Of a stretch of 64,000 bases of DNA, positions 32,861 to 44,200 are shown piece after piece. A program made the translations under genes and the position numbers. A model generated the notes under the pieces. The model made no database searches, was not told the origin of the DNA, and saw nothing but the letters and a program-made list of their open reading frames with translations. Source of the DNA: Undaria pinnatifida (Eukaryota; Sar; Phaeophyceae; Laminariales; Alariaceae); contig JABAKD010000029.1 of NCBI GenBank assembly GCA_012845835.1, positions 5,489,405 to 5,553,404 on the forward strand, in the 5' to 3' direction. Numbering within the stretch: the stretch's first letter is position 1; each line of letters begins with the position of its first letter.

Positions 32861-33053
32861 CTGTGAACTCTCGGCGCTCGTCATGTTGCTCTCTCAGGAG
32901 TCTTTCTCGCTTCAACCGGTGGGCCCGACATCGGTACGCCAACACGCAAGCAACCAGCACCACAGACATCAGGAGAGGAATAACGATGAACCTCCACTGC
33001 ACCTCATCGGGATGCCGAACCGGAGAGGTGACAACCGTTCGCTCGCCATCCAT
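32861..33053 (-). CDS. Candidate first exon of a single-pass membrane protein
   Basis: From the ATG at 33053 the frame reads MDGERTVVTSPVRHPDEVQW, then a hydrophobic segment of about 20 residues (FIVIPLLMSVVLVACVLAY, residues 21-39). A strongly basic stretch (RCRAHRLKRERLLREQHDER) follows, before an ACAG|GTGAGG donor in phase 1. The positive-inside rule puts the C-terminal side in the cytosol (signal anchor, N-out). It may be the 5' exon of the - strand gene seen at 30310-30890, but I could not find a phase-compatible connection. The family is unknown. Confidence 0.45.
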
Positions 33054-34475
33054 AGCCACAATGATGTGGTGGAGCAGTGCATAGCAGTGCAGCAGGGGGC
33101 AGGGTATCTGTGGGTATCTTCTGAATGCGGTGTTCCGTTGAGTTGAGCCGCATGTATATCGCGGGACTGTCGCAATTAAAAAATACCACTTTGTAATTAA
33201 ATATAAGGAATATTTTTGTATTATATTAATATCAAATGATTATTAAATTCCCGTCCATAGAGAATACCGATTATGATCCCACTCCAATTCCCTCGGCAGA
33301 CAACAGCAGTGCACACACACCGAGCTGACTTTGGGTTGCAGTGCAGCAGTGTGTTGCTGACTGCTCCTGTGCAGTAGCTGTACACTGTGCACTGCCTGTG
33401 TAAAAGCCGGATATGCGGACCCTGGTACCCTTCGTGCACTCTGCCCTGCATCCGACACCTTGGGTGAGCGAAGTTTGCAGAGATCGAAAGTACGGAGGTC
33501 ATTTTCCATGTTCTCGTTTTTGACCCTGTTCGTGTGAGGGGCTTTGCTGGAACGTGGGAGCGAGAGGCTGCTTTGTTAGGACTGACAAATAAAATGATGG
33601 CAGGGAGACGTCCCCCAGCAGCACCGGTGTTGTCCCTGGGGGTAATATGAAGGCCTCTTATTGGAGAAGAAGCCGCCTTATTCATTCCAGGTTATGAGCG
33701 CAATTCCCCGGTCGCGCCAACTCATTTTGACCGCCTTGTATCGGGGCGCGGTCTTACTCAGACCGCTTATCCCCCCCCCCCCTAAAACTGTTTACTATCA
33801 GGTACTTGGTACCGGGTATGAACCACTTATATGGCTCGATGGTACCAAGTGCAAACGTGCCGCTTGTTGAACGTTTGCAAGTTCTGATACATGTATGAAT
33901 ACCTGCGAGTGATCGACGGTAAGTGTGCTGATTAGTTTTGCCAAGCTACGTATAGGGGACAGCAGCAGCACAGGAAAAACTCAGCAAGGAGCAAGCGCCG
34001 CCAGTGCACGACCACACGAGCTCTCGCGCACGAGTTGCGTGTCCTTCTTGCTAGGTTTGGTGTGCTGCTCCCATAAGTAGCTGCTCCCTTAGTTGGTGAT
34101 CGGTGTGGGCCCGCATGCTGCCTGGCCGAGTGTTTTTCTGTCGCTGTACGTACAGCAGTACAGGACACCGAATATCAGAAGAGAAAAATACTTCTCCAGA
34201 GGCTAGGATTCTCATTTGGGAGATAAGGGTGCGTTCTACACTATTTTCAGTATAACTACTCCCGTATATCTTTAAATTCATGTCATTGCCAGCCTGCCTT
34301 TCTTATCAGGTGTCCGCCCCGTACTGTACTCGTAGAGTTGATCTCTTGGCTGACTCCACGTCTATTGCGCTGGGTTGGGTACCAACAACCGCAAGTATAA
34401 CTTTTTCTGGGGATACCGGGGAGAGTATTTTATAAGTTGGACCCATATGGGGAAAGTCTGAAAAGGTTTATTTTT

Positions 34476-34610
34476 GTGGATGGTGGGATTTGAACCCACG
34501 ACCCCAAAAAACATGGTCTGTCGACGACGCCATTTGTTAAGGTATTATTGAGGCATTAGTCGGTTTGACCACGTGCAAAAGGTTAACCAATAGCTTACCC
34601 AAACTGAGCC
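34476..34610 (-). repeat. tRNA-like SINE, copy 1
   Basis: Read on the - strand, it starts GGCTCAGTTTGGGTAAGC (A-box-like, compare a tRNA GGCTCAGTTGG start). It continues through TTTTGCACGTGGTCAAACCG and CAAATGGCGTCGTCGACAGA. It ends with a perfect tRNA T-arm, GTGGG-TTCAAAT-CCCAC, then CATCCAC. The 5' side does not pair with the 3' acceptor strand, so this is not a working tRNA gene. Copies at 60963-61103 and 61488-61577 make it a family. Confidence 0.75.
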
Positions 34611-34695
34611 TTACACAAGTAACCCCCCCCCCCGAAGGATTAACCGCGCGCCCCTCTGACGCACGCTACGTTGTCAGCTGGTACACCACATTTTT

Positions 34696-34800
34696 CTGAG
34701 GCTCCTCACTTGAGGCGGCCTGTACTCCACGCAAACCATGTTTTTGAAAAACATATTAAATTGCATCCCGATGAACAGAAAGAGAATCCCATGACCTGCC
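34696..34800 (+). repeat. CTTGAGGAGCTC dispersed repeat, copy 4
   Basis: TGAGGCTCCTCACTTGAGGC is followed by GGCCTGTACTCCACGCAAAC, TTTTTGAAAAAC, then CCCGATGAACAG and AATCCCATGACCT. It has the same orientation and block order as the other copies. Confidence 0.7.
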
Positions 34801-35103
34801 AGATAGGTATTCCTGGTATGTGTATATATGGATGAGTACTCTGGTTGAACGGAAATTGTGTTCTAACCAGTTGGGGTACTTGTTCAGTTAAGGACGCCCG
34901 CCACTCAGAAATGTTGGCTCAACAGTGCTACCTTTATAATCTAGCGCGCGCCCTGTTACCGCCCCCCGCCGCCCCCCCATCGATATGCTATCCAGCATCA
35001 CAGCGCTAGCCCAATTGCGGCAACTCGCCTGCTCTCAGTCGGTGACCACCTTAGTTCAACCTTAGAAGAGGAGCAAGACTGCAGATATGCCTCAAACGTA
35101 CCC

Positions 35104-38100
35104 GTGCGACTCAAGGATATATTCGCGCCTAGGCGTGCACCGCACGACTCGTATGGCTCAGGCTCAAATGTTCGGCCAGGGGCCGAGGGGTTAGGCTTCG
35201 GGGGGAAGACTGTGGCCTTACATCGGCTGGATCGACTGCAGGAAGTGGCTAACCTCGCGCTGGAAGACAGGGAAGGGCTGGGAGGGGGCTGGGGCTGTGC
35301 GGACATCGGCGCAGGTGCGTGCCATCCCGCTTGCGGTGATTTTCACGTGCCTGCTGCACAATTATTCATGCACCTGGGGCAGAAGTTTAGCAGTACCATG
35401 TTGTATACGAATGGGACGATAGCTACTTCAATCAAGTACTTCCTTCGTTTTTAGTAGCTTCAACAAATCATTTTGAAGTTGGCATCCGCCATGGAAAGGT
35501 TCAGAGGGGAGACTGCTGCTATTGTATGTGAACATGTGGACACCCCCTCGGGACATGATTTTTTTGTCGCCCATTGACTAATTGCTACCAGTACCAGTGT
35601 CGCGCGCATATACCCTCATATTTTGCAAGTTCAGTTGTGTTATTATTTTCCAATAAGACGCGGCACACAGACAACCGCAGAGGGTTGCAGTATCCGCGAC
35701 ACCATTGGGTATCGCAGAAACACACAGAGTTTCTCCTCAAATCATCTCAGCATGTGTTTGAAGACCCCTCTCGTTGCTCCCCATCTCAATCACAGCAATC
35801 AATGCAATATGCAATGCACCCTGTACAATAGAACCCCGGAGGTCAGAGTCGCTACCCCCCCCCTCCTCGCATAAAGAGCACGGCCAAACCAGTAAGTTTC
35901 GAACGTTTCTTTTTTCGTTCGTTTTTTTTCATATATATATTCCGGTTGTCTCATGTTCGATGATCCAGATCACGGACTGCTCGCGATCTGCTTGCATGCC
36001 AACGGGGCCAACGTCGTAGCGGGCGATCGGGCGGCGGGACCCTTAGATGTCGCAAGGGAAAACGTACGGCTTTACCTCCGATACGCTCAAGAAGCACCTG
36101 CCCTTGCGGCGGCGCCAACAGTGCTGACGTCGTCAGCCAACGCGGGGAATGTGGATGTTACTGGGAATGGTGCGCTGGCATCGTCAACCTACGCGGGGAA
36201 CGCGGATGTTGCTGGGAGTGGTCGACCTGGTAGCGCGACAGCCGATACCGCGGGCGCTCCGCGCCTGGAGTGCCGGCTGGGTGATGGGCTGGCCGTGCTG
36301 AAGGCGGGCGAAGTGGACACGGTGTGCATCGCCGGAGTCGGTGCGTTTTTGTGTGTCTTCCACCTTCTGGATTGCCTTCGTGTCGTATGGTGTCGGCGTC
36401 AAAATTTTTGGTGTTTAGCATTAGCTTTTACCCTTCTGGGGTTTGGTAGTCGGGTGGCATCATAGATTACCGGCACAATGGTAAAAAACAAACCGAGATA
36501 CCGGTTCGCCTGGGCTGGATTGAGGATCCCTAGAAACTTCTTAGGATAGATCTTCCTAGGGTCGGGATATTGATTTCCAGGAATTTTCGTGCTAGGAATC
36601 CCTTCCGATTATGGGAGAGATCAAGGCACGGGCGTAGACCCACCCTCACCCCTAACCCTAACACTGACCCTGACCCGAACCCAAAACCGGCTAGAAACGG
36701 AGAGGGGAACGCGGCTCTGCGTCGATTTCGATTTTTTTTATTGTTCCTATCCGTGGACCACCTTCTCCGAACTGCGGGCCACGATTTTTCCTCCTCACTC
36801 TAATCGTAAGGAAAATAATCCTGGAAATATCGAACCTGAAGAAGTCCTGAAACTTCCCCTGCATACGGAGGTCGATTCTATTGTAGTCATACCGGCTGGA
36901 TTATCATTTTTTGAAAGGGTGTATCCCAGTCTGACTTCAGATAACAGCTGTTCGATTAGTTTTTCCGCGGAAGTTGTGGACTAAGTATATTGCGGATCTC
37001 TTTCTGGTGAGAGGGCCGGTAGTTTGTGTGTCTGCATCAAACGCTTGGTCAATAATTTTGACGCTTGCGGGCGTTGGTAATTTTGTGGTATCACCGGGGT
37101 TCAGAGCGGTTGACGCGCAATAAGAAGAACGGCAGCACCTGGGAATGATACCTATAAATCTCTCCATGCAATATTTGGGGAAGGATAACCCCCATAGAGA
37201 ACTGCACTCACGTGTTTAGGGGGCAAACAACTTAGACTCTATATTTAGCGTGTCGTTTTTCCAGCAGTACTTAGGGGTTCAGGTTACTCATTCGTACGCG
37301 CTGTCGGTGTCGGTGATACCATTTGTTCCTCTCTGTCACGGGGGATTCCAAGAACACGGTGCTAAACACCACGTTCAGCGTGCACATGTCAATGCCCCTG
37401 TTTGCCCAAATTTCACTCATAGGCGACAGACATTTTCAAACGCCGCTACCACCTACCCAGGCGTGAAGACCATGATACAAATTCTAAGCGCCAGAGGCCA
37501 CCGCAGCGAGAACACTGGCCTCGACTTCGAAGCGCTAGGGGGGGGCGCTTTATTCTCTTTGGGGGTCCAACGGCTTGTGCTGCAGCCTATGGACCCTCGC
37601 CTAGAGTACCTCCGCGACTTGCGCGTGTGGTTGCGGGAGAACGGTTGGAAAATCGTGCAAGTGAGTGCAAGTGATGGCCTCAGCAGATGAACGTGTTATA
37701 TTTTTCTCAGATACGGGTATTAATTAATAGGAGTGTCAAACGGCTTGTGCTGCAGGCTGTGGAATCTCGTCTAGAATACCTCCAAGGGTTGCGTGTGTGG
37801 TAGCGGTGGGACGATTGGCGGATCGTGAGGGTGCGTGCAAGTTATAGCCTCAGCAGAAGAACGTGGTAGATTAGAAATTTTCTCAGGTTCCGTTTTGATT
37901 TTCTTCACGCATATGCGTTCGTCCCGAGGGTGCACCAGGTATAATTTTTTCCGTGTTGTACTTAGTGATGATGTGCATCTACTACAAGAGGCCGCAATAT
38001 TTCCTTGATGCGCCACATGCTCGCTCCTAATGTGCAGGAAACGATCGTGTCAACATCGGGTAAAGGCGGCAACCATGCTTTCGTTACTCTCCGAGCGGAA

Positions 38101-38550
38101 TTGGCGAAACCAGACAACCAAGAAGACCAGGAGCATGCCCCCACCCCACCCACCACTTCTTCTGTAGATTGGCCCGGTGGGCAGCAGGATCAATCAGACT
38201 GGCTAGGGGACTATTTGCTGGCGCGGTCATTCGATGGAGGCCGAACATCGGGTGGGGGGAGTAAAGCTATACATAATAGAGCACATGCGTTGACTTATCT
38301 CGCGTACTTGAGGCATCAGCGAGATTGGCTTCGGGCCATCGAGCGTGCAAGGGCTCCTCGAGAGGGGGTAGACTCTGAAAGTCCGGTTGTGGCTGGAGTC
38401 AACTGTGCGTTGGCGGCCGTTACCGAGGCAGTTCAGGCAGGAGCAGAAGATTTAAATATGGACGGGGGTGGAAAGGATAGGCTTGTAACGGCGAGACGGT
38501 GGCAAAAGTTCGCCGAAAATTGTGACTCGACGCCGGAATCGGCAATTTAA
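35104..38550 (+). CDS. TrmK-type tRNA (adenine-N1) methyltransferase (four exons seen)
   Basis: TrmK-family enzymes use S-adenosylmethionine to methylate N1 of an adenine (A22 in bacteria) in tRNA. The visible exons are up to 35314, 35969-36340, 37461-37660 and 38038-38550. Phases agree at every junction. The order of motifs fits the family: HRLDRLQEVANLA, SAM motif I CADIGADHGLLAICLHANGA, VVAGDRAAGPLDVARENVRL, RLGDGLAVLKAGEVDTVCIA, GVGVKTMIQIL, RLVLQPMDPRLEYLRDLRVW, LRENGWKIVQ, ETIVSTSGKGGNHAFVTLRA, then a helical tail with WLGDYLLARSFDG. The family's DIGTDH is DIGADH, and the AGMGG-like motif is AGVG. Insertions are present (an Ala/Asn-rich loop after motif I, about 50 residues). The 5' end is unresolved: no ATG lies in frame after the stop at 34942, so an upstream exon is needed. 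A decayed copy of exon 3 follows at 37733. A plastid or mitochondrial role is possible but is inference. Confidence 0.88.
36640..36690. repeat. Degenerate telomere-like tract, second copy
   Basis: CCCTCACCCCTAACCCTAAC and degenerate CCCTGA/CCCGAA units lie between GGGCGTAGACCCACC and GGCTAG, the same flanks as at 23937. It is in the second intron of the TrmK-like gene. Confidence 0.65.
37733..37880 (+). pseudogene. Decayed tandem duplicate of TrmK-like exon 3
   Basis: The end of exon 3 and the start of the next intron (about 37555-37710) are repeated about 185 bp downstream. CAACGGCTTGTGCTGCAGCC corresponds to AAACGGCTTGTGCTGCAGGC, then TGGACCCTCGCCTAGAGTAC to TGGAATCTCGTCTAGAATAC, and AGTGATGGCCTCAGCAGATG to AGTTATAGCCTCAGCAGAAG. 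In the copy the codon after GTGTGG is TAG, where the working exon has TTG, so it cannot be translated through. It lies inside the intron between exons 3 and 4 (37661-38037), which splices over it. Confidence 0.88.
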
Positions 38551-39305
38551 AGTTCGGAGCCAAACTTTAGGAGAAGAGACATCCAGTGTATGCAACTGAC
38601 TGCGAATTGATCTGGACGTTCTCCCCGTGTGTGCTTTTCGGCGCTTTCACCGCCTGAGGTTTGTGTTCAGTTTCCGAAGCATTTAAGTAGACAAAACAAA
38701 TACAGTGCTGCTTCAGTGTGTGCAAGGACCTTGTATATGCCTGTACCTCCAGCTAGTCGAGACGGGGAGGGCTGTGTGGGCTGTTTCGCGGACAACACAC
38801 AGATAACTGCGCCCACAAGTAGCGCCATGAAAGAAAACAGCTCCAATTTCCGTGCGGTTCGCAAACTCGACTTTAATGGCGGAACACCGTCGCCCCATGC
38901 CGGTATTATAAAGCAGCATATTGCAAATAAACATTACATCGCACAACGCACTGTAGTACGCTCACGATATTTATAGTTAGAGCAATACTGCAGTTTATAA
39001 TGTTCGGTTTTCCATACGGATTTCAGCAAATTAGTAACAACAGAGCAGTCATGGATAGACAGCAGCGTATCTTCACCACGTTTGCGCGATATATCCTCCC
39101 CAGGTAGGGAAATAATGCAGCGGCAACGAGAGCGGTTTGGCGCAACCACACTTTCGGGTGTCAGCAACCAAAGCTATAGCAGACTGACCCTGCCGACGTA
39201 TCACGACTGACAAAGTGCTAATGACACGGGCCATCTAGGATAGGGTCTGCTCCACTGTAGTAATCACACGCTCGACATAACACACAATCGTACTCCGTTA
39301 CTCAC

Positions 39306-39381
39306 TTCATGGACTCAAAGGAGTCAACACCGAGATCGACCAAATTGGTCGATAACTTGATTTCGCACATTTCGATGAAAG
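39306..39381 (-). CDS. Candidate carrier-protein-like exon
   Basis: The - frame reads FIEMCEIKLSTNLVDLGVDS and FESMK before a GTGAGT donor. LxxLGxDSxxxM is the phosphopantetheine attachment pattern of acyl/peptidyl carrier domains (Ser of DS), so a carrier domain is suggested. The exon begins after a CTAAG acceptor or at the internal ATG. A possible following exon (GEDISRKRGEDTLLSIHDCS, near 39000-39100) has the look of the carrier domain's last helix, but the junction is not established. The match is short, hence the low confidence. Confidence 0.3.
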
Positions 39382-40362
39382 CTTAGCGATCCAGCAGTGG
39401 TCGAGCATGTTCTATACGCTTCATGCCTCGTGTAAGATTAGGGTCGGTGGCTCACCGGATGGCACCAATAAGTCGGTTCGGACCATCTCCCGCCTTGTGC
39501 GCTGGCTGCGAGAGTACTGGCAAGCGTTGGACGAACTTTCGACGCGTGCTTGAGTATAAAACAATCAAAGTGTATAAACTGACAGTTTCAACGCCCTACT
39601 CGCAGCTCAAACGCGCCCGTCTGTACAATCCTCACTGCTTTCTCATAGTGAGCATGAAAAACGACTGAAAGCGAAGGCCCACGAGTACAAATATTACGCA
39701 TGCATCCTGCCGTAATTGGGCCTTGGATCAAATTTTAACAGGAACGTCGCAAAAAAACCCTTCAGCCTGCACACGCGCACTGTGATCACACCACCAGAGT
39801 AGATCATAGCTCATCGTATACAGGCGCACATCAACAGCAACAAAGACGGTGGCAAGAAGACACAACTTACACGACTGCCGCCTTAACTCAAGTGCACAGA
39901 CAAAAAAACCAGGTCGCGTGTCAATATGCGCGAACTTCTACAAAAATATTTTGAAATATTGATTAACACGCCAGCTTCGATAAATTTAGAGTCGATACTC
40001 ATCTTTGCAACCTGCGTCATACACACAATGTTGCTACCAGGTATTTATTAGACTAGGGGGTGAAAGAAAAAATGCTGGGCATCTCCTGCGAACCATACCA
40101 TGCCATCGCGCATCCGCAGGTGCACCCTACAAATCAAAACCTTGCGCCCCGGTGCTGCGCGTGGCTCAGCCTGCAGTACATGCATTTCGACACATGGTCT
40201 ACTGCTCATCAAGAACACATTTTCATGGTGCTTCGTAACGATGTGGAAGACAACGCTGAACCTTGAGTAGCACTGCAAGACTCTGGTTTGCCTGTCCTCT
40301 CGCCACCCCAACTCCCCGCCCCTCGCCAACTGTCACCAGCACCCAACACAAGCTTTAGAGCG

Positions 40363-40851
40363 CTACCTCAACCAATCGGTCAATGGGCCTTCCAAGCCCC
40401 TCTGGCCTCTCCTCTCCACCTCAACTTCCCGCCCCTCGTCCGCACCATGATGATCAGGCAGTCCCAAGGATCCCATGGACGACAAACTCGGCATCGACGA
40501 GGAAGAAAGCGGCGAGACAGGGGAGCACCCAGCCTCCTTCCCTGTCCGGGCTTTCTGTTCGTGCGCGCTTCTAACCATGTCACACTCCTCCTCCAGCTGC
40601 TTCGAGAAGTCTTCGCCGAATGTTTCCCTGACCTCTCGCGACGCCTGCTCCTCCAGGCGTGCCGTAGAATCGTCGTGGAAGAGAGCGCTACTGCGGCCGG
40701 CGCTGGTCCTACCGAGATGACTCCGGCTTGTCCAGGAGTCAGGCCGTGAGGGGATATCAGGCACGGTTGCGCTTGCTACGCTTACCAGGACGAAGAGCAA
40801 ACGGGCGACTGTAATTGTGGCAGGACCACTGTGCCTTGATCGAAGCACCAT
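40363..40851 (-). CDS. Candidate secreted protein, first exon (162 aa open)
   Basis: From the ATG at 40851 the frame reads MVLRSRHSGPATITVARLLF, VLVSVASATVP: a classical signal peptide (n-region Arg, about 12 hydrophobic residues, Ala-x-Ala-type end near residue 28). Then come a Ser/Arg-rich stretch, an acidic amphipathic helix (ARLEEQASREVRETFGEDFS, KQLEEECDMV) and a Ser/Pro tail. A TTGAG|GTAGCG site near 40370 could be a donor just before the stop, so more exons may follow downstream. No family is recognised. Confidence 0.45.
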   Translation of the reverse strand: MVLRSRHSGPATITVARLLFVLVSVASATVPDIPSRPDSWTSRSHLGRTSAGRSSALFHDDSTARLEEQASREVRETFGEDFSKQLEEECDMVRSAHEQKARTGKEAGCSPVSPLSSSSMPSLSSMGSLGLPDHHGADEGREVEVERRGQRGLEGPLTDWLR

Positions 40852-41273
40852 CTTTTCCTTGCCAGGAGGTGCTCGTACGCGAGATGCCCTGCTCTCCTGC
40901 CCTGCTGCCCTGCTCTGCTGGCTGTGTTTGTCCTTTGTTCATGACGAATCACATTCACTTTGTGATTCAATTTCAAAATTGGGAGTTCCAATGCTGGGAT
41001 CTCGTTTTTCTTTCTTGGGGTTCGGGTGAAACAACGTTGATGGCAATCCGCCACCGAGCAAAACCAAACGATCTAGCGTTGCTCCCATCGGCTGTGCAAC
41101 CTGGGCATCCAGATACTAACGCGGGCAAGTGAGGACTTCGCTTAGATCGTTCATCTTCATTTTCAAAAGCACTTCTTTTAAATTTGAGGCAATTCGAGCA
41201 CGGTTGTGAGCGAGTTATTTTGGACGGAGAGAGGCGTATCGCGTAGCTATCGCAGAGAGGAGCGAGGCAAAGG

Positions 41274-44200
41274 ATGGCGACGCCTGTGAACCCGAAGCCG
41301 TTCTTGAACGAGCTCACGGGAAAGCCCGTGATGGTGAAACTGAAGTGGGGTATGGAATACAAGGGTGAGTGCTGGTTAAGTACTGGCTTGTTGACGTATT
41401 GCGGTGTTGACAATGAGGACATTTAACATCGGGATATTTGCCCTCACACTACGGCAGTAGACTAGTACCCTGTACGGCAGTCGTGGAAACCTCTTTCGGA
41501 CCAAGAATTCTGGCTCTCTCGTCCCAAGTGATGAGATCAATTGGATAAGATATCACAGCTCTTTATTGGGCGACCGGCATAGCACATCAATAGACACTGG
41601 TGATGCGAGATGCAGCATTCTTCACTCCAATGTGCAACACTCGCTTGAATGAATTGCATTCCACATACATCCATGTATTGGTTCACACACCGCTGTCGGC
41701 GCTGTGTGCAGGAAGGGGATCCGCGACGGATTGCGTAGAGACTTGTACCATACCCTTTCGCTGCTCGTCCCGTGCACGTTCTCGTACTGGCATCGAAGAC
41801 AGAGACGGCCCCTATTTGCAAACAGGGTATGCGAATACAAATAACACACCTCAATCCTGCTCCCTCTTGGCACCGTGATTCTGCCCGGATCTGATCCCAC
41901 CCGGACCTGAACCTTCCAAACGGGCCCTGGATAACCCTATTCCTGCCTGGCACGGTGATACCAGCCCGACCGGATCCCACCCGGGTCTGAGCCCTCCAAA
42001 CTGACCTTAGATACCTACTGTACCTGGAACCTGGTATGTATCACGTCTACGTAAAGAATGGGCTCTTTTTTTTGGCGTGGTGTTCTCCCGCGGCCCACGG
42101 CCGTTGGCTTTTCTCGCGCTTTCGGCTGCAGAGCAAGCAAGGAGGCCGTGGGCGCAGTGCGATGCATGTCTGGATCCCGGCTGGGGCCCGTGGCGGTGCT
42201 CTGAGCATTCAACGTCGCTGAGCTGGCTCTTTTTGTCAAGGAGTTGTGTTTCGCCTCGCTGAGGCGATCAGGTGCATGGGAAACCCCACATTGTTTTTGT
42301 TCTTTAAAAAAAAATCCATTCCATTCTCACTTCCCTTGGCCCTTCGGCCCGCTGTTCAACATCATTAGTCCAACATGTTTTATCCTCTCTGCTGTCTGCT
42401 ACGACGCAGCTATGCACACAGCCAGCAGCAGAACAACTTGTGAACATCATATAGTACGAATCTGTTGCACCTGGCCGTATGTTGTACACCTCGCACTGAA
42501 CTTTGTAACACATCTCGCCTGAGAAAATTGCCTCACTCCGCTCGCCTACCTGGAAGATTGGCACCTACTTACTGCTGTCTCTCGCGTTGTGTTATGCTCC
42601 CCGCAGCACGTGGGAGATAGTCGCACCGGGCGAGACCAACAGAGCAAGGCCCGCACCGCCGTCTGCCTCGTTTAGCCGAACGCGCAATGCCCATAGAAAC
42701 CGATAAGTTTGTGTCTCCTCTCGCTCTGCTGCTGCTATGCTACTGCATCACACATGGCCCTCCAGGCTCAGTACTACTTGTGGCAGTTACTGTACAACAG
42801 CAGCCGTGCTGAGATATCTCTCCTTTGTGATAGCCACAGACGGTGCTTCTGTCCGTATGCGTATGTATGTGCGCTTCTGTGTGTACCAGGTAGGCGTGCG
42901 TGGAGTGTGTGCCGTCACAAAAACCATTATACGGCAGCAGCGTAGCAGCAGCAGTACAACGCCCGCCGTGTTTCAAGCTCTTGTCTTGGTGCCAATAGTA
43001 CTAGTTATATTGTGTGTGGTTGGTGGACAGCAAGAGATCGAACCACGACAACATTTTCACGTCCATTGAAACGATCAAACACCCATCGTCAAACCTCATA
43101 CCAGGTATACGAATATACGAAGCATACGGCAGTAGCAAAATCAGTAGCTCATACTTGTACGTATCATTGGAATGCCTACATATGTTCCTCCTTTTCGACT
43201 TGGGACGCCCCCGGGATGTCAAGTCAATTCCATCCCGAAGGGGAACTTGTACCGTATGTAGAACCTTGCTTCCGCTTCCGCTTGGCACCTTGATTGGCGC
43301 GTTGATCCCTACAGGACCTAATCCGACCCGGATCTGAGCTCTCCAAACTGACCCTCGGTAACCCTTCTCCCGCCTGGCACCGTAATCCCACCCGAACTTG
43401 GTCCCAGCCGGCACTAAGCCCTCCAATCTGATCCTGGGTATGTTTCTGGTACCGTAGGTTGTTGGCCACCAGCTGGGCCGACTAAGCGCCCTGATCCCGT
43501 CCCGACCTAGTCGGCCAAGATCGAGGGTTTCCACCCAACGGTCACAGCGGAAAGCAAATGATAACGTTACTGATTAGTGTTGGTCTAAACTACCAACATA
43601 AACTGCGAGGTGTGCAGAGTTTTTTTTTCACACCCGGGGTGCAATGAGCGCTCCCTCGAGGCTAAACACACCAGGCAAGGCATATGTGCGTATCACCTGG
43701 TACCTACTATCTGTTAAGTTATCGTACTGGTTGGGGAACTGCTCATGTGTGCTAGAAACGCTCTCTTCGAGCTCCCAGTATCGTTTGCGATCAGTTGTGT
43801 ATTTTAGCATGATTTGCGTCGTTGCGCTGGCCTTGCGTTTTATTCACCATTTGCGGGTGTTTCTCTATATGCTTCGTACATGCACACCTGGGTGCACTCG
43901 TCGTGACCGTGCTGCAACATCCGAGTGCGAGGTAGCCAGCGCAGACAGACAAAGTTTGAAGTCCACGCGTCTCTGGCTACCTCGTACGCAGAATTGGACA
44001 CGTGGTAAACGCCATAGTTATAACGGGTGTACCGAGTCAGAGCTATGGATGTACCAGATTTTCTGTTTGGGTGTGCACCTCGCTTGTGTGCAACGTCCTT
44101 ACGAGTAGCGCTAGCATCTTGTGGGCGGAGCTTTTCATAAATTTTTCACTGCTCCCCTCATTGGGTTGGTCTTGTCAACCACTCACACGCGTTTCCGTGT

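Noticed and set aside
34476-34610. A genuine tRNA gene on the - strand
   Set aside because: The T-arm is perfect, but the 5' side does not pair with the acceptor end and the spacing is far too long. Other copies show it is a repeat.
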